This document shows positions 55,816 through 64,000 of a DNA stretch of 64,000 nucleotides, piece by piece. The notes under the pieces were generated by a model. That model did not search any database and was not told the origin of the DNA. It saw only the letters and a program-made list of their open reading frames with translations. Position 1 is the first letter of the stretch. Every line of letters starts with the position of its first letter. Source of the stretch: Symbiodinium natans (Eukaryota; Sar; Dinophyceae; Suessiales; Symbiodiniaceae); contig CAJNDS010002115.1 in NCBI GenBank assembly GCA_905221605.1, positions 439,501-503,500 of the forward strand, read 5' to 3'. The translations under genes and the position numbers were made by a program.

Positions 55816-55988
55816 CTGGTTCTTCGTAGGGAATGAGGGAATGAGGGCCCTATATGTACCCTTTAAGGGATTACATAGGGCCCTCAAACCCTAAACCCTA
55901 AACCCCAAGCCCTAAGCCCTAAACCCTAAACCCTAAGCCCTAAGCCCTAAACCCTAAACCTTCCCTCATTCCCTGCAAAGAACACCAG
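55816..55988. mobile_element. Family-C element interrupted by CCCTAAA repeats
   Basis: CTGGTTCTTCGTAGGGAATG opens it and CTTCCCTCATTCCCTGCAAAG AACACCAG closes it. The middle (55886-55962) is a CCCTAAA/CCCTAAG array that replaces the ~15 bases found in intact copies. Confidence 0.85.
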
Positions 55989-56108
55989 CCCGCTGGACGT
56001 GTTGGGGGTGCTTTAGGCCCACGAAGGCTTCGGAGGTCCGGAGAGCCCAGGGTTTTTTTTGGGGGGGAGTTGAAGCAGCTACATCAGGCCATGCTTGATT
56101 GGGACTAC

Positions 56109-56156
56109 AGGGTTTAGGGTTTAGGGTTTAGGGTTTAGGGTTTAGGGTTTAGGGCT
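56109..56156 (+). repeat. TTTAGGG array
   Basis: About six perfect units. No exon was recognised on either side. Confidence 0.95.
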
Positions 56157-56655
56157 TCGTGTTTGGCTCTTGGAGGCCCGGGGCGATTTGAGTTCCGGAT
56201 GCGGAAGCTTGCCCCCCCCCCCAACCTCGGCCAGACGGGAGGCCTCCGAGATGGATCCGACCGCCTCTGTACTGCCACTTGTTGTCGAAAGCCCCTTAAA
56301 CCCCCTAAACCCTGAACTCTAAAAACCCCTAATCCCTGAACCCTGAACCCTCAAAACCCTAAACCCTCAACGAAATGAAGAGAAGTGCTCCGAACTCCAA
56401 ACGGCTTCAGCAAAGCACCCCTGAATTGTTGGAGGGGGGGGGGGGGTTAGGGCTGCACACAGCGTGGAGGGACCTTGGGGTTGAGAGACGTATGTGCGGT
56501 TTCGGGGAAGCCGCAAACAATGGGTGCTTAAATTCAATCTTTGCCATGGGAGCGCTTACAGCTGGCGCAGCCCTCCAACGGAGCGCCACCCCCCTCCTGA
56601 AAGAAATGAGGGTTCTTTGAGCTCAGCGTGGCTCTCGCGGTTGAAAGCAGGGGAG

Positions 56656-56773
56656 TGCACACTTTGGGATGTTCCCCCTTAGACAAACAGTCCTCAATAG
56701 GGATTATCATAGGGGCTGCTAGAATCCCTGTTAAGGAGCTGTTAACATAAGGGGGAGCATCCCACTGCACACT
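56656..56773. mobile_element. Family-B inverted-repeat element with 8-bp target duplication
   Basis: TGCACACT occurs at 56656-56663 and 56766-56773. Between them GGGATGTTCCCCCTTA and TAAGGGGGAGCATCCCA are inverted ends. An 8-bp duplication points to a cut-and-paste DNA transposon origin. Confidence 0.88.
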
Positions 56774-57378
56774 CATCAAGCTTTGACAGCATTGCTTTCA
56801 TCAGAACATGCTCCTGGCTCTTCGGACATGCCCAAAAACCACATCCTCAGGGCCCGTGCCCCCAAACGGGCATTTCCAAAAACAGGGGGGTTACCCTTAA
56901 CATACCCCAAAATGGTCTTCTCCTCACTATAGAAGCCCCCCAAAGAAGGGGTACCCCTAGCATCGAAAGTTCCCCAAATAGGGGGGGTACCCTTAATATA
57001 CCCCAAAATAGTCTTATAGAAGCCCTCCCAAAGAAGGGGTACCCCTAAAAATCGAAAGTCCCCCAAAATCCCGAAGCCCTTGAGCCGGTGAGTCCGGTCC
57101 CTGGCACCCTCGGCGTCACACCGGTCGCAACCTCAAGTGTGCAAGGTGGCTTTTTAGGGTTTTTAGGGTTTTTAGGGTTTAGGGTTTAGGGTTTAGGGTT
57201 TAGGGTTTAGGGTTTAGCTCACTTTAAGCCATCTTACGCCCCTTTCTACCCCCTAGACCCTAACGCCAGATCCAAGGCCTGGATCCTACACCCTAAACTC
57301 CTAAACCCCTGAACCCTAAACCCTAAACCCTAAACTCCCATGACCCTCAACCCTAAACTCCCATGACCCTCAACCCAG

Positions 57379-57471
57379 GTCCGAGCTAGAGGCGATTCTC
57401 CAGCGAAGCCATGTGACCTTGCAGTCGGAGCTTCGCACCTGGCACCCCGGCCCAAATTGCTTGGCTCGCAG
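57379..57471 (+). CDS. Exon of an unrecognised gene
   Basis: After acccag the frame reads SELEAILQRSHVTLQSELRT, then WHPGPNC, with coiled-coil character. CCCTAAA-type repeats precede it and TTTAGGGG units follow. The exact donor is unclear (GC in CTG/GCACCC, or later). Confidence 0.5.
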
Positions 57472-57905
57472 GGGTTCAGGGCTTAGGGGATGCTTACGGA
57501 TGCTTGGGGACACTTAGGGTTTAGGGGTTTAGGGGTTATGGGTTTATAGGGTTTAGGGGTTTAGGGTTTAGGGGCCCATTCTGAAGGCACCGGGCTGGAC
57601 GAGGTCTTGGGGCTTTGGGCTGCAGCGTCGTAGTGGGCAGGGTTGTTATCAAGAAGCCAAACAGTTCGTGCGGCTTGGCACTCCTGAGCCATCAACCCTA
57701 CATGTTTCTGTGTCAGTGCAAGCTAGAGGAGCTTACATTTCAGTTCTGATCTGACCCGGTGGGCTTCTATGCACCACCCCTCAACCCCAAAAAACTCCAA
57801 AGCCCTCAGGCCCTGAACCGCAAGTTGCAGTGCTGGGGTCTGTGCTTTCGGCTCCACTTGGGGTGCAAGTAGGGCCATGGGGACCCTGGTTGCCCCACTG
57901 CAACA

Positions 57906-58004
57906 CTACTTGAAGGTTCACGGGTAGATACAAGTAGGGTTCTAATTGCCCTAAATAGGTGATAAGTCTAGTTACCCTACTTCTAACTTCCCATGACCTC
58001 CAAG
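57906..58004. mobile_element. Family-A inverted-repeat element
   Basis: CTACTTGAAGGTTCACGGGTAG at the left and CTTCCCATGACCTCCAAG at the right. Confidence 0.85.
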
Positions 58005-58391
58005 GAAGTCCTAAACCCTTACATTCAGGGTGTGTGGTTCACTCCGGGGCTCGAAGGAACCAAGCAACCCTAAACCCCACTGCAGATCATGGCTGCCCCA
58101 GCCCCTCTGAAATCCGAATACATGTTTACATGCATGCCACTCTCGTCCGTGCATAATATGAGTAGAGTACAAGTACACATGAGAACCATGAATCTGTACA
58201 CACACACACATATATATAGACATATGTATACACATATGTATTTGCATAAGTTTTATACAAGCCCTTAAACCCGCTAAACCCTGCAAGCAAGTCTGCCAAA
58301 AAGAGCTCCAGACACTGGCTCCCGCAAGCCCCAGCCTCAGGGTTTCCCAGCAGATGCCTGCGGGGCCTGCGGGGCCTCCCTCCACGTGCAG

Positions 58392-58430
58392 AGAAGAAGC
58401 TCGAGGCCCAACATGACCAGCTGCCTGGAG
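58392..58430 (+). CDS. Exon-like segment ending at a telomere-repeat donor
   Basis: After acgtgcag the frame reads KKLEAQHDQLPG. The exon ends GGAG and the next bases are GTTTAGGGTTTAGGG, so the donor GT would be the first telomere-like unit. Confidence 0.4.
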
Positions 58431-59147
58431 GTTTAGGGTTTAGGGTTTAGGGTTGCCGTGTCACTTAGCACCTACGTTCGTAAGTGAAGCGCACTGCCAC
58501 CCCGCTACCTGGGGAAGCCAGTTCCCGGTGCCTGTACTCAGCTCTGAGAGTTCGGAACCTGACAACTAAAACCCTAAAACCCTAAAACCCTAAAACCCTA
58601 ACTGTGGCACAGCGCCCCGGCAGGCTTCACGAGTCCTGTAGCATCCGAAGCCGCCCAGCTGACACAAGCTGACGACTAACTGCTTAAGAACCCCCCAAAA
58701 AAGATCTTCCTTACAAGGGCAATATAGGGGTTCTTATATATATATATATATATATATTGTTTTAAAGTCTCTTAGGCCGGATCGGTCTTGAATCCTGGGA
58801 TGTGCCATCACGAATTCAATTCCACGCATGGGCGTAACTAGGCCCGTAACTAGGATGATGGCATCCAGTACACTTGCAAGTTGTTGCCTTGTAAACTCTC
58901 TTCAAGTGCGTGGTTTGCAGGTGAGCACCACAGGTTTTGAGTAGGTGCTCTAGGATCACATGTACCAGCCCAGGGCTGTCCTTCACTTTTAGGACATCTT
59001 CTGCCTCTTCGGGAAAGTTTAGGGTTTAGGGTTTAGGGTTTTAGGGAGAATCTACGCCTTTGCTGACCCCGGAGTCAGGGGGAGGCGGCACCCTTAAATT
59101 TCCTTCACGCCCCGAACTCAAGCGATCTTAATCCATGCAAGCTAAGG

Positions 59148-59200
59148 TAGGCCCTTGGCATATTTTTACATTTCCCTTACTGGGCTTAAGAGGATCATAC
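59148..59200 (+). repeat. Dispersed repeat (GTAGGCCCTTGG family), copy 3
   Basis: GTAGGCCCTTGG, TTCCCTTACTGGG and TTAAGAGGATCAT are shared with 15633-15712 and 37409-37482. Confidence 0.6.
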
Positions 59201-59290
59201 TCAGCTAGGGCTTTAGGGTTTAAAGGGTTTTAACGGGTTTAGGGTTTAGGGTTTAGGGTTTAGGGTTTAGGGTTTAGGGAGGGGTTTCAG

Positions 59291-59386
59291 GAGCCATCCG
59301 AGCCCAAGGTGTCCTTCCCGGCCCTCGAGACGCGCCTGGCGAAGTCCTCGGGGCTCACCTCGACGCTGCGAGGGGACCCGGATGAG
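59291..59386 (+). CDS. Unrecognised gene, exon a of a phase-consistent run
   Basis: After a tttcag acceptor the frame reads EPSEPKVSFPALETRLAKSS and on to RGDPDE, with GC donor GAG/GCAAGA, phase 0. TTTAGGG arrays lie on both sides (59236-59276 and 59424-59518). Together with 60385-60440, 60825-60888 and 61104-61187 it gives an unbroken frame of about 100 residues with no family match. Confidence 0.55.
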
Positions 59387-59423
59387 GCAAGAGGGCTCTC
59401 CGGGCTCCTTCTTAAGAACCCTG

Positions 59424-59518
59424 TTTAGGGTTTAGGGTTTAGGGTTTAGGGTTTAGGGTTTAGGGTTTAGGGTTTAGGGTTTAGGGTTTAGGGTTTAGGG
59501 TTTAGGGTTTAGGGTTTA
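59424..59518 (+). repeat. TTTAGGG array
   Basis: About fourteen perfect units starting 38 bases after exon a. Confidence 0.97.
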
Positions 59519-59554
59519 GCTATTTCATGGTAAAGGATCGGCATCTTATACTTT

Positions 59555-59654
59555 GGGCTGTTCCCCCTTAGACTAGCAGTCCTCAACAGGGATGATGATC
59601 GGGGGTACTAGAATCCCTACCCTGGACTGTTAGTGTAAGGGGGGGAGCATCCCA
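59555..59654. mobile_element. Family-B inverted-repeat element
   Basis: TTGGGCTGTTCCCCCTTAGA at the left and GTAAGGGGGGGAGCATCCCAA at the right. No clear target duplication is visible. Confidence 0.82.
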
Positions 59655-59780
59655 ACCCTAAACCCCTAAATCCCTAAGTCGCAAGATCCCAATTGATACG
59701 GGTGAAGCCTTGGTGTAAGACGAAGGGTGCCGCAGCATATCTAGAGGCAGACGAGAGCCGCCAGTAAGCTGCAAGCCTTC

Positions 59781-59858
59781 GGTTTAGGGCTTAGGGCTTA
59801 GGGCTTAGGGCTTAGGGTTTAGGGCTTAGGGCTTAGGGTTTAGGGTTTAGGGTTTAGG
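59781..59858 (+). repeat. Variant array (CTTAGGG)n
   Basis: Six or more CTTAGGG units alternate with TTTAGGG; the C variant is clustered. A similar mixture lies at 61186-61268. Confidence 0.93.
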
Positions 59859-60384
59859 GTTGAGGCCTTAAGGTACCGCTAAAACTTGAACAGCAGCAAG
59901 ACCCAGCTGAAGTCGTGAGAGGGCTTAAGTTGTGTCCATCCGTGCCTCTCTTTGACCAATAATCCGTGCTCGGCACGCCAGAAGAAAGACATAAGCAAAC
60001 GGAGCCGCAAGGCTAGACCCTGAACCCCTCCTCCCCCCAACAAAAAGCAAAAGTAATTTAAAAACAGAAGAAGTCCACAGTACATAATCGATGCATGAGT
60101 TCCTGCCCAAATTCCAGAAATCTTCTGCGCGCGGGAAGGGCTCTCCAGGTTGACTGGGCAACATGCACAAAGAGGCTCAAGGGCCTGAAAACTTCCGAGC
60201 CCACGACCTTTGACAATCCTTGGCCCGTGCGTGAGAGGAGAAGAGGGGAGAAAGAGGGGGGTAGGGTGAGAAACGAACTAAATCTTGAACCCTAAACCCT
60301 AAACCCTGAACCTTGAACCCTAAACCCTAAACCCTAAACCCTTGAACCCTAAACCCTAAACCCTAAACCTCCCCAAAAAGGCAG

Positions 60385-60440
60385 GAACTCTGCCAGAAGC
60401 CCGGAGCCCACTTGACGAGGAAGGCTTTGGCAGCGTGCAG
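60385..60440 (+). CDS. Unrecognised gene, exon b
   Basis: After aggcag the frame reads ELCQKPGAHLTRKALAAC and ends at a GT donor (GCAG/GTCAGC), phase 2. Another open frame (TLPEARSPLDEEGFGSVQ...) with a GC donor at 60472 is possible but does not fit the phase of the next exons. CCCTAAA lies upstream and TTTAGGG downstream. Confidence 0.45.
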
Positions 60441-60529
60441 GTCAGCTCCCTGGCGCTGCCCACCTTCTCAGGCGAGGGTTTAGGGTTTAGGGTTTAGGGT
60501 TTAGGGTTTGTGGTTCAGGGTTTAGGGCC

Positions 60530-60654
60530 CTACTTGGAGGTTCATGGTAGTTATAAGTGGGGTTCTAAGTAGGGTAAGTATCGGTTATAACGAGTTATAA
60601 CCTTATTTAGGGTACTTAAACGCTACTTTTAACTACCCATGAACCTTCAAGTAG
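60530..60654. mobile_element. Family-A inverted-repeat element
   Basis: CTACTTGGAGGTTCATGGTAG at the left and CTACCCATGAACCTTCAAGTA G at the right, directly after a TTTAGGG run. Confidence 0.92.
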
Positions 60655-60824
60655 GGCAAGGGGTTCGGGGATTCGGGTCATCTGTGCCTTCGCGCGCGAT
60701 GAGGGGCTCAGGTCGCTCTCTTCCCTCCACATTCAGCCTCAGGGCAATACAGAGGCCTACTAGCAACTCACAGCTTTGGAACTCCAGGTGTCCAAAAAAA
60801 ACCGCTTCTCCTTTTTCGCCGCAG

Positions 60825-60888
60825 AGGTTTTAGATTCAGTCAGGCGCCTTCGAGATCTGTTGACATTCTGCCAAGCCCTGGTGGTGAG
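60825..60888 (+). CDS. Unrecognised gene, exon c
   Basis: After gccgcag the frame reads GFRFSQAPSRSVDILPSPGG, then E. It ends with GAG at the first copy of the target duplication AGGCTGCC, where the donor is GC. A second frame (EVLDSVRRLRDLLTF...) is also open here. Confidence 0.45.
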
Positions 60889-61109
60889 GCTGCCTTCGGA
60901 TGTTCCCCTGATACTAACAGTCCTTCATGGGGATTATGCTAAGTTGGCCTTTGGTTGAACTTTAAACGTTTTGGGCTTCCATATTTAGTAGGAATATTAT
61001 TGTTTAACCTTTTTTCCCCCTTGATTATTGGAGAAGTAAGTAGAGTAGGGGGTACTAGAATCCCTCTTAAGGACTGTTAGTAGAAGGGGGCTAGATCCCC
61101 AAGGCTGCC
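60887..61109. mobile_element. Family-B element with 8-bp duplication, acting as an intron
   Basis: AGGCTGCC occurs at 60887-60894 and 61102-61109. Family-B words GGATGTTCCCC, ACTAACAGTCCTT, AATCCC and AAGGACTGTTAGTA lie between. Splicing AG/GC at the first copy to AG at the second copy removes 60889-61103 (215 bases) and restores the uninterrupted sequence. Confidence 0.8.
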
Positions 61110-61187
61110 CATGAATCACAGGCGACCCAATTCAGGGCCGGAGGAGAGGACAAGCGAGCGCTCAAGCATGGTTCAGCGATGCTGAGG
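61104..61187 (+). CDS. Unrecognised gene, exon d
   Basis: AAHESQATQFRAGGEDKRAL, then KHGSAMLR, follows exon c in phase 0. It ends AGG with GTTTAGGGTTTAGGG as the following bases, so the donor would be the first telomere-like unit. Confidence 0.45.
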
Positions 61188-61268
61188 GTTTAGGGTTTAG
61201 GGCTTAGGGTTTAGGGTTTAGGGCTTAGGGTTTAGGGTTTAGGGCTTAGGGTTTAGGGTTTAGGGTTT
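61188..61268 (+). repeat. TTTAGGG/CTTAGGG array starting at a predicted donor
   Basis: Eleven units with CTTAGGG at every third position, a higher-order pattern (TTTAGGG, TTTAGGG, CTTAGGG). Confidence 0.93.
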
Positions 61269-61510
61269 CCTAGTCCAGTTGTGGACTTGGGACGTGGTAG
61301 GGTTTTCCATTTAGGATGGGCAGGATTTTAGTTCTTTGTGAGACCGGGGTTGGGCTTTGTGGTGTTTAGATAGGGTTGCGAACTGTTATTCGTTATTGAT
61401 GAACAGGCTGGGCACCTGTAACCCTCACCTAGTCAACTACCCAGGAAGACGTCTGGCTTTTACTGCTGCACGTATCATCCCGAAGCCAGCAAAAAATGGA
61501 CATCTGAGTA

Positions 61511-61597
61511 AAACCCTAAACCCTGAACCCTGAACCCTAAACCCTAAACCCTGAACCCTGAACCCTGAACCCTAAACCCTAAACCCTAAACCCTAAC
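61511..61597 (+). repeat. CCCTAAA/CCCTGAA array
   Basis: About twelve units, with CCCTGAA variants clustered in two groups. Confidence 0.93.
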
Positions 61598-62957
61598 ATG
61601 ATTTCCAATCCTGGCACCAGGCTCGCGGTCTCGGCGTGCCTCGCGGACCTCCAAGCGGGGCCCCCCCAGAAAAAAAATGCACCGTGCCTCTTCTATATCT
61701 TTCTTGGGAATTAGTTGTTATTTGTGTTTATGTAAAACCCAGGAGGCTATTTCAAATGGCATTTTCTATGTTTGCTTATTTTGTTTATATAAAACCCAAG
61801 AGTATATCAAACATTGTACTTTTATTAAGGTTCTAAGGGGAGTATAGTCTTGAGGCTTCAGGCCGTCTTGTGTATGGCAGAGTTTGTAAAATTAAAGCTT
61901 TTGTAGGCTTATGGGGCGCGGAATTTAAGGTTTGGAGTTCTGATTGTGAAAGAAGCAAAGAAGCCGCCTAAGTCAATTAGCTGCGTGGCCCCTGAAACGT
62001 CTGCAAGGCATTCCAAGCCGTTGTTTGCGACCCTACACCCTAAAACCCTCCAAAACCCCAAAAAAACCCAAAACCCAAAAACACTCAAACCCCCTAAAAC
62101 CCTGTGAATCTCAAGCACCCCCCCCCCCCCCCCCCCACCCTAACTGTTGGAGGTGCTGGCAGAAAACCCTAAAACCCCAAAACCCTAGAAACCTCAAACC
62201 CTAAAAGTCCCCCAAACCCCTAGAAGCCCTAAAACCCTAACAACCCCAAAACCCTAAAGCCCCAAAAGCCCTAAACCCTAAAAACCCGCAACCCTTAAAA
62301 CCCTCAAACCCTCTACACCCTCAAACTCCCCAAGCCTAACCCCAAACCCCAAACCCCAAGCCCCAAGCCCCAAGCCCCTAAACCCTAAACCCTAAACCCC
62401 AAAACCCTAAACCCTAAACCCGAGCCCCAACATGCCCCAACTTTTGGAGGTGCTCTGGCAGTGAGGGCGAAAACTCGCAGGCCTCGACCCTGAGCTGCAC
62501 TTTGCAGGGAGACATTGCATGGGGGTTGGGGTTTAGGGTTGAGGGTTGAGGGTTGAGGGTTTAGGGTTTAGGGTTTAGGGTTTAGGGTTTAGGGTTTAGG
62601 GGTAGATGTTCGTAGGGGTAGAAGTACCCCTAAATAAGGTTTAGGGTTTACAGGGTTCAAGTAACCCTAAGTGTCCACTTGGGCCTTCAAGCACGTCCTA
62701 TATATGAATTCTTGGGCCCAGGTATATCATAATATTGTACATGGACCCTTAGGGCACTTCCCATGAACCTTCAAGCACGGTACCCCCGGCGCGGCATGTC
62801 ATTACTGGTTGGATCCATGTTCCCGGAATTAAGGAGCAGTTGCTGAAGCCTTAGAGCCTCGTCTTGAGCCTCGTAAACCCGAAGCCTTGGGTTTAGGTTT
62901 TAGGGTTTAGGGTTTAGGGTTTAGGGTTTAGGGTTTAGGGTTTAGGGTTGAGGGTGA
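61598..62957. other. Repeat-rich stretch without a confirmed gene
   Basis: Low-complexity C- and A-rich sequence (62030-62430) with many degenerate CCCTAAA words, a poly-C run near 62118, a TTTAGGG run at 62540-62600 and a diverged family-A-like element at 62599-62775. A short frame at 61643 (ARGLGVPRGPPSG after accag) could be an exon. Confidence 0.45.
62599..62775. mobile_element. Family-A-like element, diverged
   Basis: Interior AGAAGTACCCCTAAATAAGG and right end CCCATGAACCTTCAAG fit family A. The left end GGTAGATGTTCGTAGG is poor. Confidence 0.5.
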
Positions 62958-63138
62958 AATCCAGAAGCAGATCCAAGGGGCCGGGTGTCACGCTGGGGCG
63001 CGACGGAAGAGGAGTCGAAGTAGCCTCGTGCCATGTTCTTTAAGTCTACCCGAACTTTGAAGTACAGGGGTCTTCGGAGTCTGCAGGTGAACTTCAACTA
63101 GATATGTCTTGATTTGTTGGCGGAGGCTTGTGTTGCAG

Positions 63139-63241
63139 GATACTGTGTCTTAACCCGGATCATATCATCGCGGCTGGAGCAAAGCATGGCGTCATTCTGC
63201 GCAAGATTGCTTTGAAGCAAAAGGTGATCAACAATGCCTAA
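63139..63241 (+). CDS. Terminal exon of an unrecognised gene
   Basis: After tgttgcag the frame reads ILCLNPDHIIAAGAKHGVIL, then RKIALKQKVINNA and TAA at 63239. The residue mix and GC-rich third positions argue for real coding. It may close the gene containing 59291-61187. No family recognised. Confidence 0.55.
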
Positions 63242-64000
63242 TTTAGAATAGCATAGTGAGCTGACGAGGGGACTTGCTCCAGCGTCGGGGGTTGGCAACA
63301 GTACTCGTGATGGTATCTTCGTTCGCAGCACATGACCGCCTGATGTTCGAAAGCAGCACTTTGTTCAAGGGTGCCTCCATTTCCACATCCTCACCAGCGT
63401 ATTCCACATTCTGCCTGCGCCGGCACACACAAAAGGAAAGAAGCGCTGCCACGCACTTATAGCGTGAAGCAAAATCGGCCAGCTGACAGCTGCGTCCTGA
63501 GATGCGAAAGGGCAAACGGCGCACGGGGCATGCTGTGAGCGGCTGAATGCGCACAGATCTTTGACATCTCTGCCCACAAGCTTCTCCTGAAATGCGTGAT
63601 GGTTAATTATTAAACGGCGAAGAGATACAACGGGCAGAATGGCGTAGGAGAGGCACCACGCTTTGAGCTCAGGCTAGTTGTGCCAAGTCCTGCTTGCGTC
63701 CTGAAAATTGCGCGCCAACTCGGTCCAAATGTTTGCGTGCAGGGATTCGGATGCGGGCAGGTTCTTTCACACATAGCAGCACATCAAAGGCTCGGATTCG
63801 ACGCCAAGCACCGGCATCAAACATGCCTCCCTACATGCGCAGTCGAAGAAGGCTTGACCCCTACCATCTTCCATGCCACGCACAGCAGGCCCCACTCTAA
63901 GCATCTCCGAGCATGTCCTCCAGATAGTCCAGGTGCGGCTACTGTCCTTGGTGTATACAAGGAGGGACCCCTTACTATACTAACTGTAGTTAAGGGACTT
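63242..64000. other. No gene recognised; telomere-like repeats absent
   Basis: This end is free of TTTAGGG words. Frames are open on both strands around 63243-63577 without a recognisable match. The last 40 bases (ACCCCTTACTATACTAACTG) resemble the end of a family-B element cut by the window edge. Confidence 0.4.

Overview
The window has two unrelated parts. Positions 1-14712 are AT-rich, densely palindromic DNA with almost no open frames. It is built from endlessly varied short words (gtgaacgaagtgaac-like), hairpins with AAAAGCCC/GGGCTTTT-type stems, and long direct and inverted repeats. Within it lie short blocks that read as pieces of a broken large-subunit rRNA (domains IV and V of 23S). 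Scrambled rRNA fragments in repeat-rich non-coding DNA are typical of dinoflagellate mitochondrial DNA, so I read this part as mitochondrial in origin. It ends abruptly at 14712, exactly at the outer end of a ~462-bp inverted-repeat arm.

Positions 14713-64000 look like dinoflagellate nuclear DNA. They carry scattered plant-type telomere repeats (TTTAGGG/CCCTAAA), simple repeats, poly-G/C runs and at least three families of short inverted-repeat elements. Genes are cut into very short exons (24-100 nt), all recognised ones on the + strand, with GT, GC and GA donors and AG acceptors. Long open frames therefore mislead here; most real coding sequence is in pieces too short to stand out.

Genes recognised, left to right: (1) a selenoprotein-O/YdiU-type protein adenylyltransferase (SelO), spread over about 17 exons from 17610 to about 33725; (2) unassigned exon-like pieces at 34.4-39.4 kb; (3) a four-exon short-chain dehydrogenase/reductase at 39887-41625 without the usual Tyr/Lys dyad; (4) a three-exon ArfGAP-like zinc-finger protein at 44792-48569 with the catalytic arginine replaced by tyrosine; (5) a small gene from 50042 with a basic N-terminus and one membrane segment; (6) exons of one or more unrecognised genes at 51-63 kb, including a phase-consistent four-exon run (59291-61187) and a terminal exon ending at 63241.

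The most interesting signal is how telomere-like repeats and inverted-repeat elements relate to exons. Exons tend to have CCCTAAA arrays just upstream and TTTAGGG arrays just downstream, so many introns start with TTTAGGG and end with CCCTAAA and could fold back on themselves. The unit GTTTAG itself carries GT and AG, and some exon edges appear to use it. Two inverted-repeat elements sit exactly as introns, one with an 8-bp target duplication that supplies both splice sites and restores the frame.
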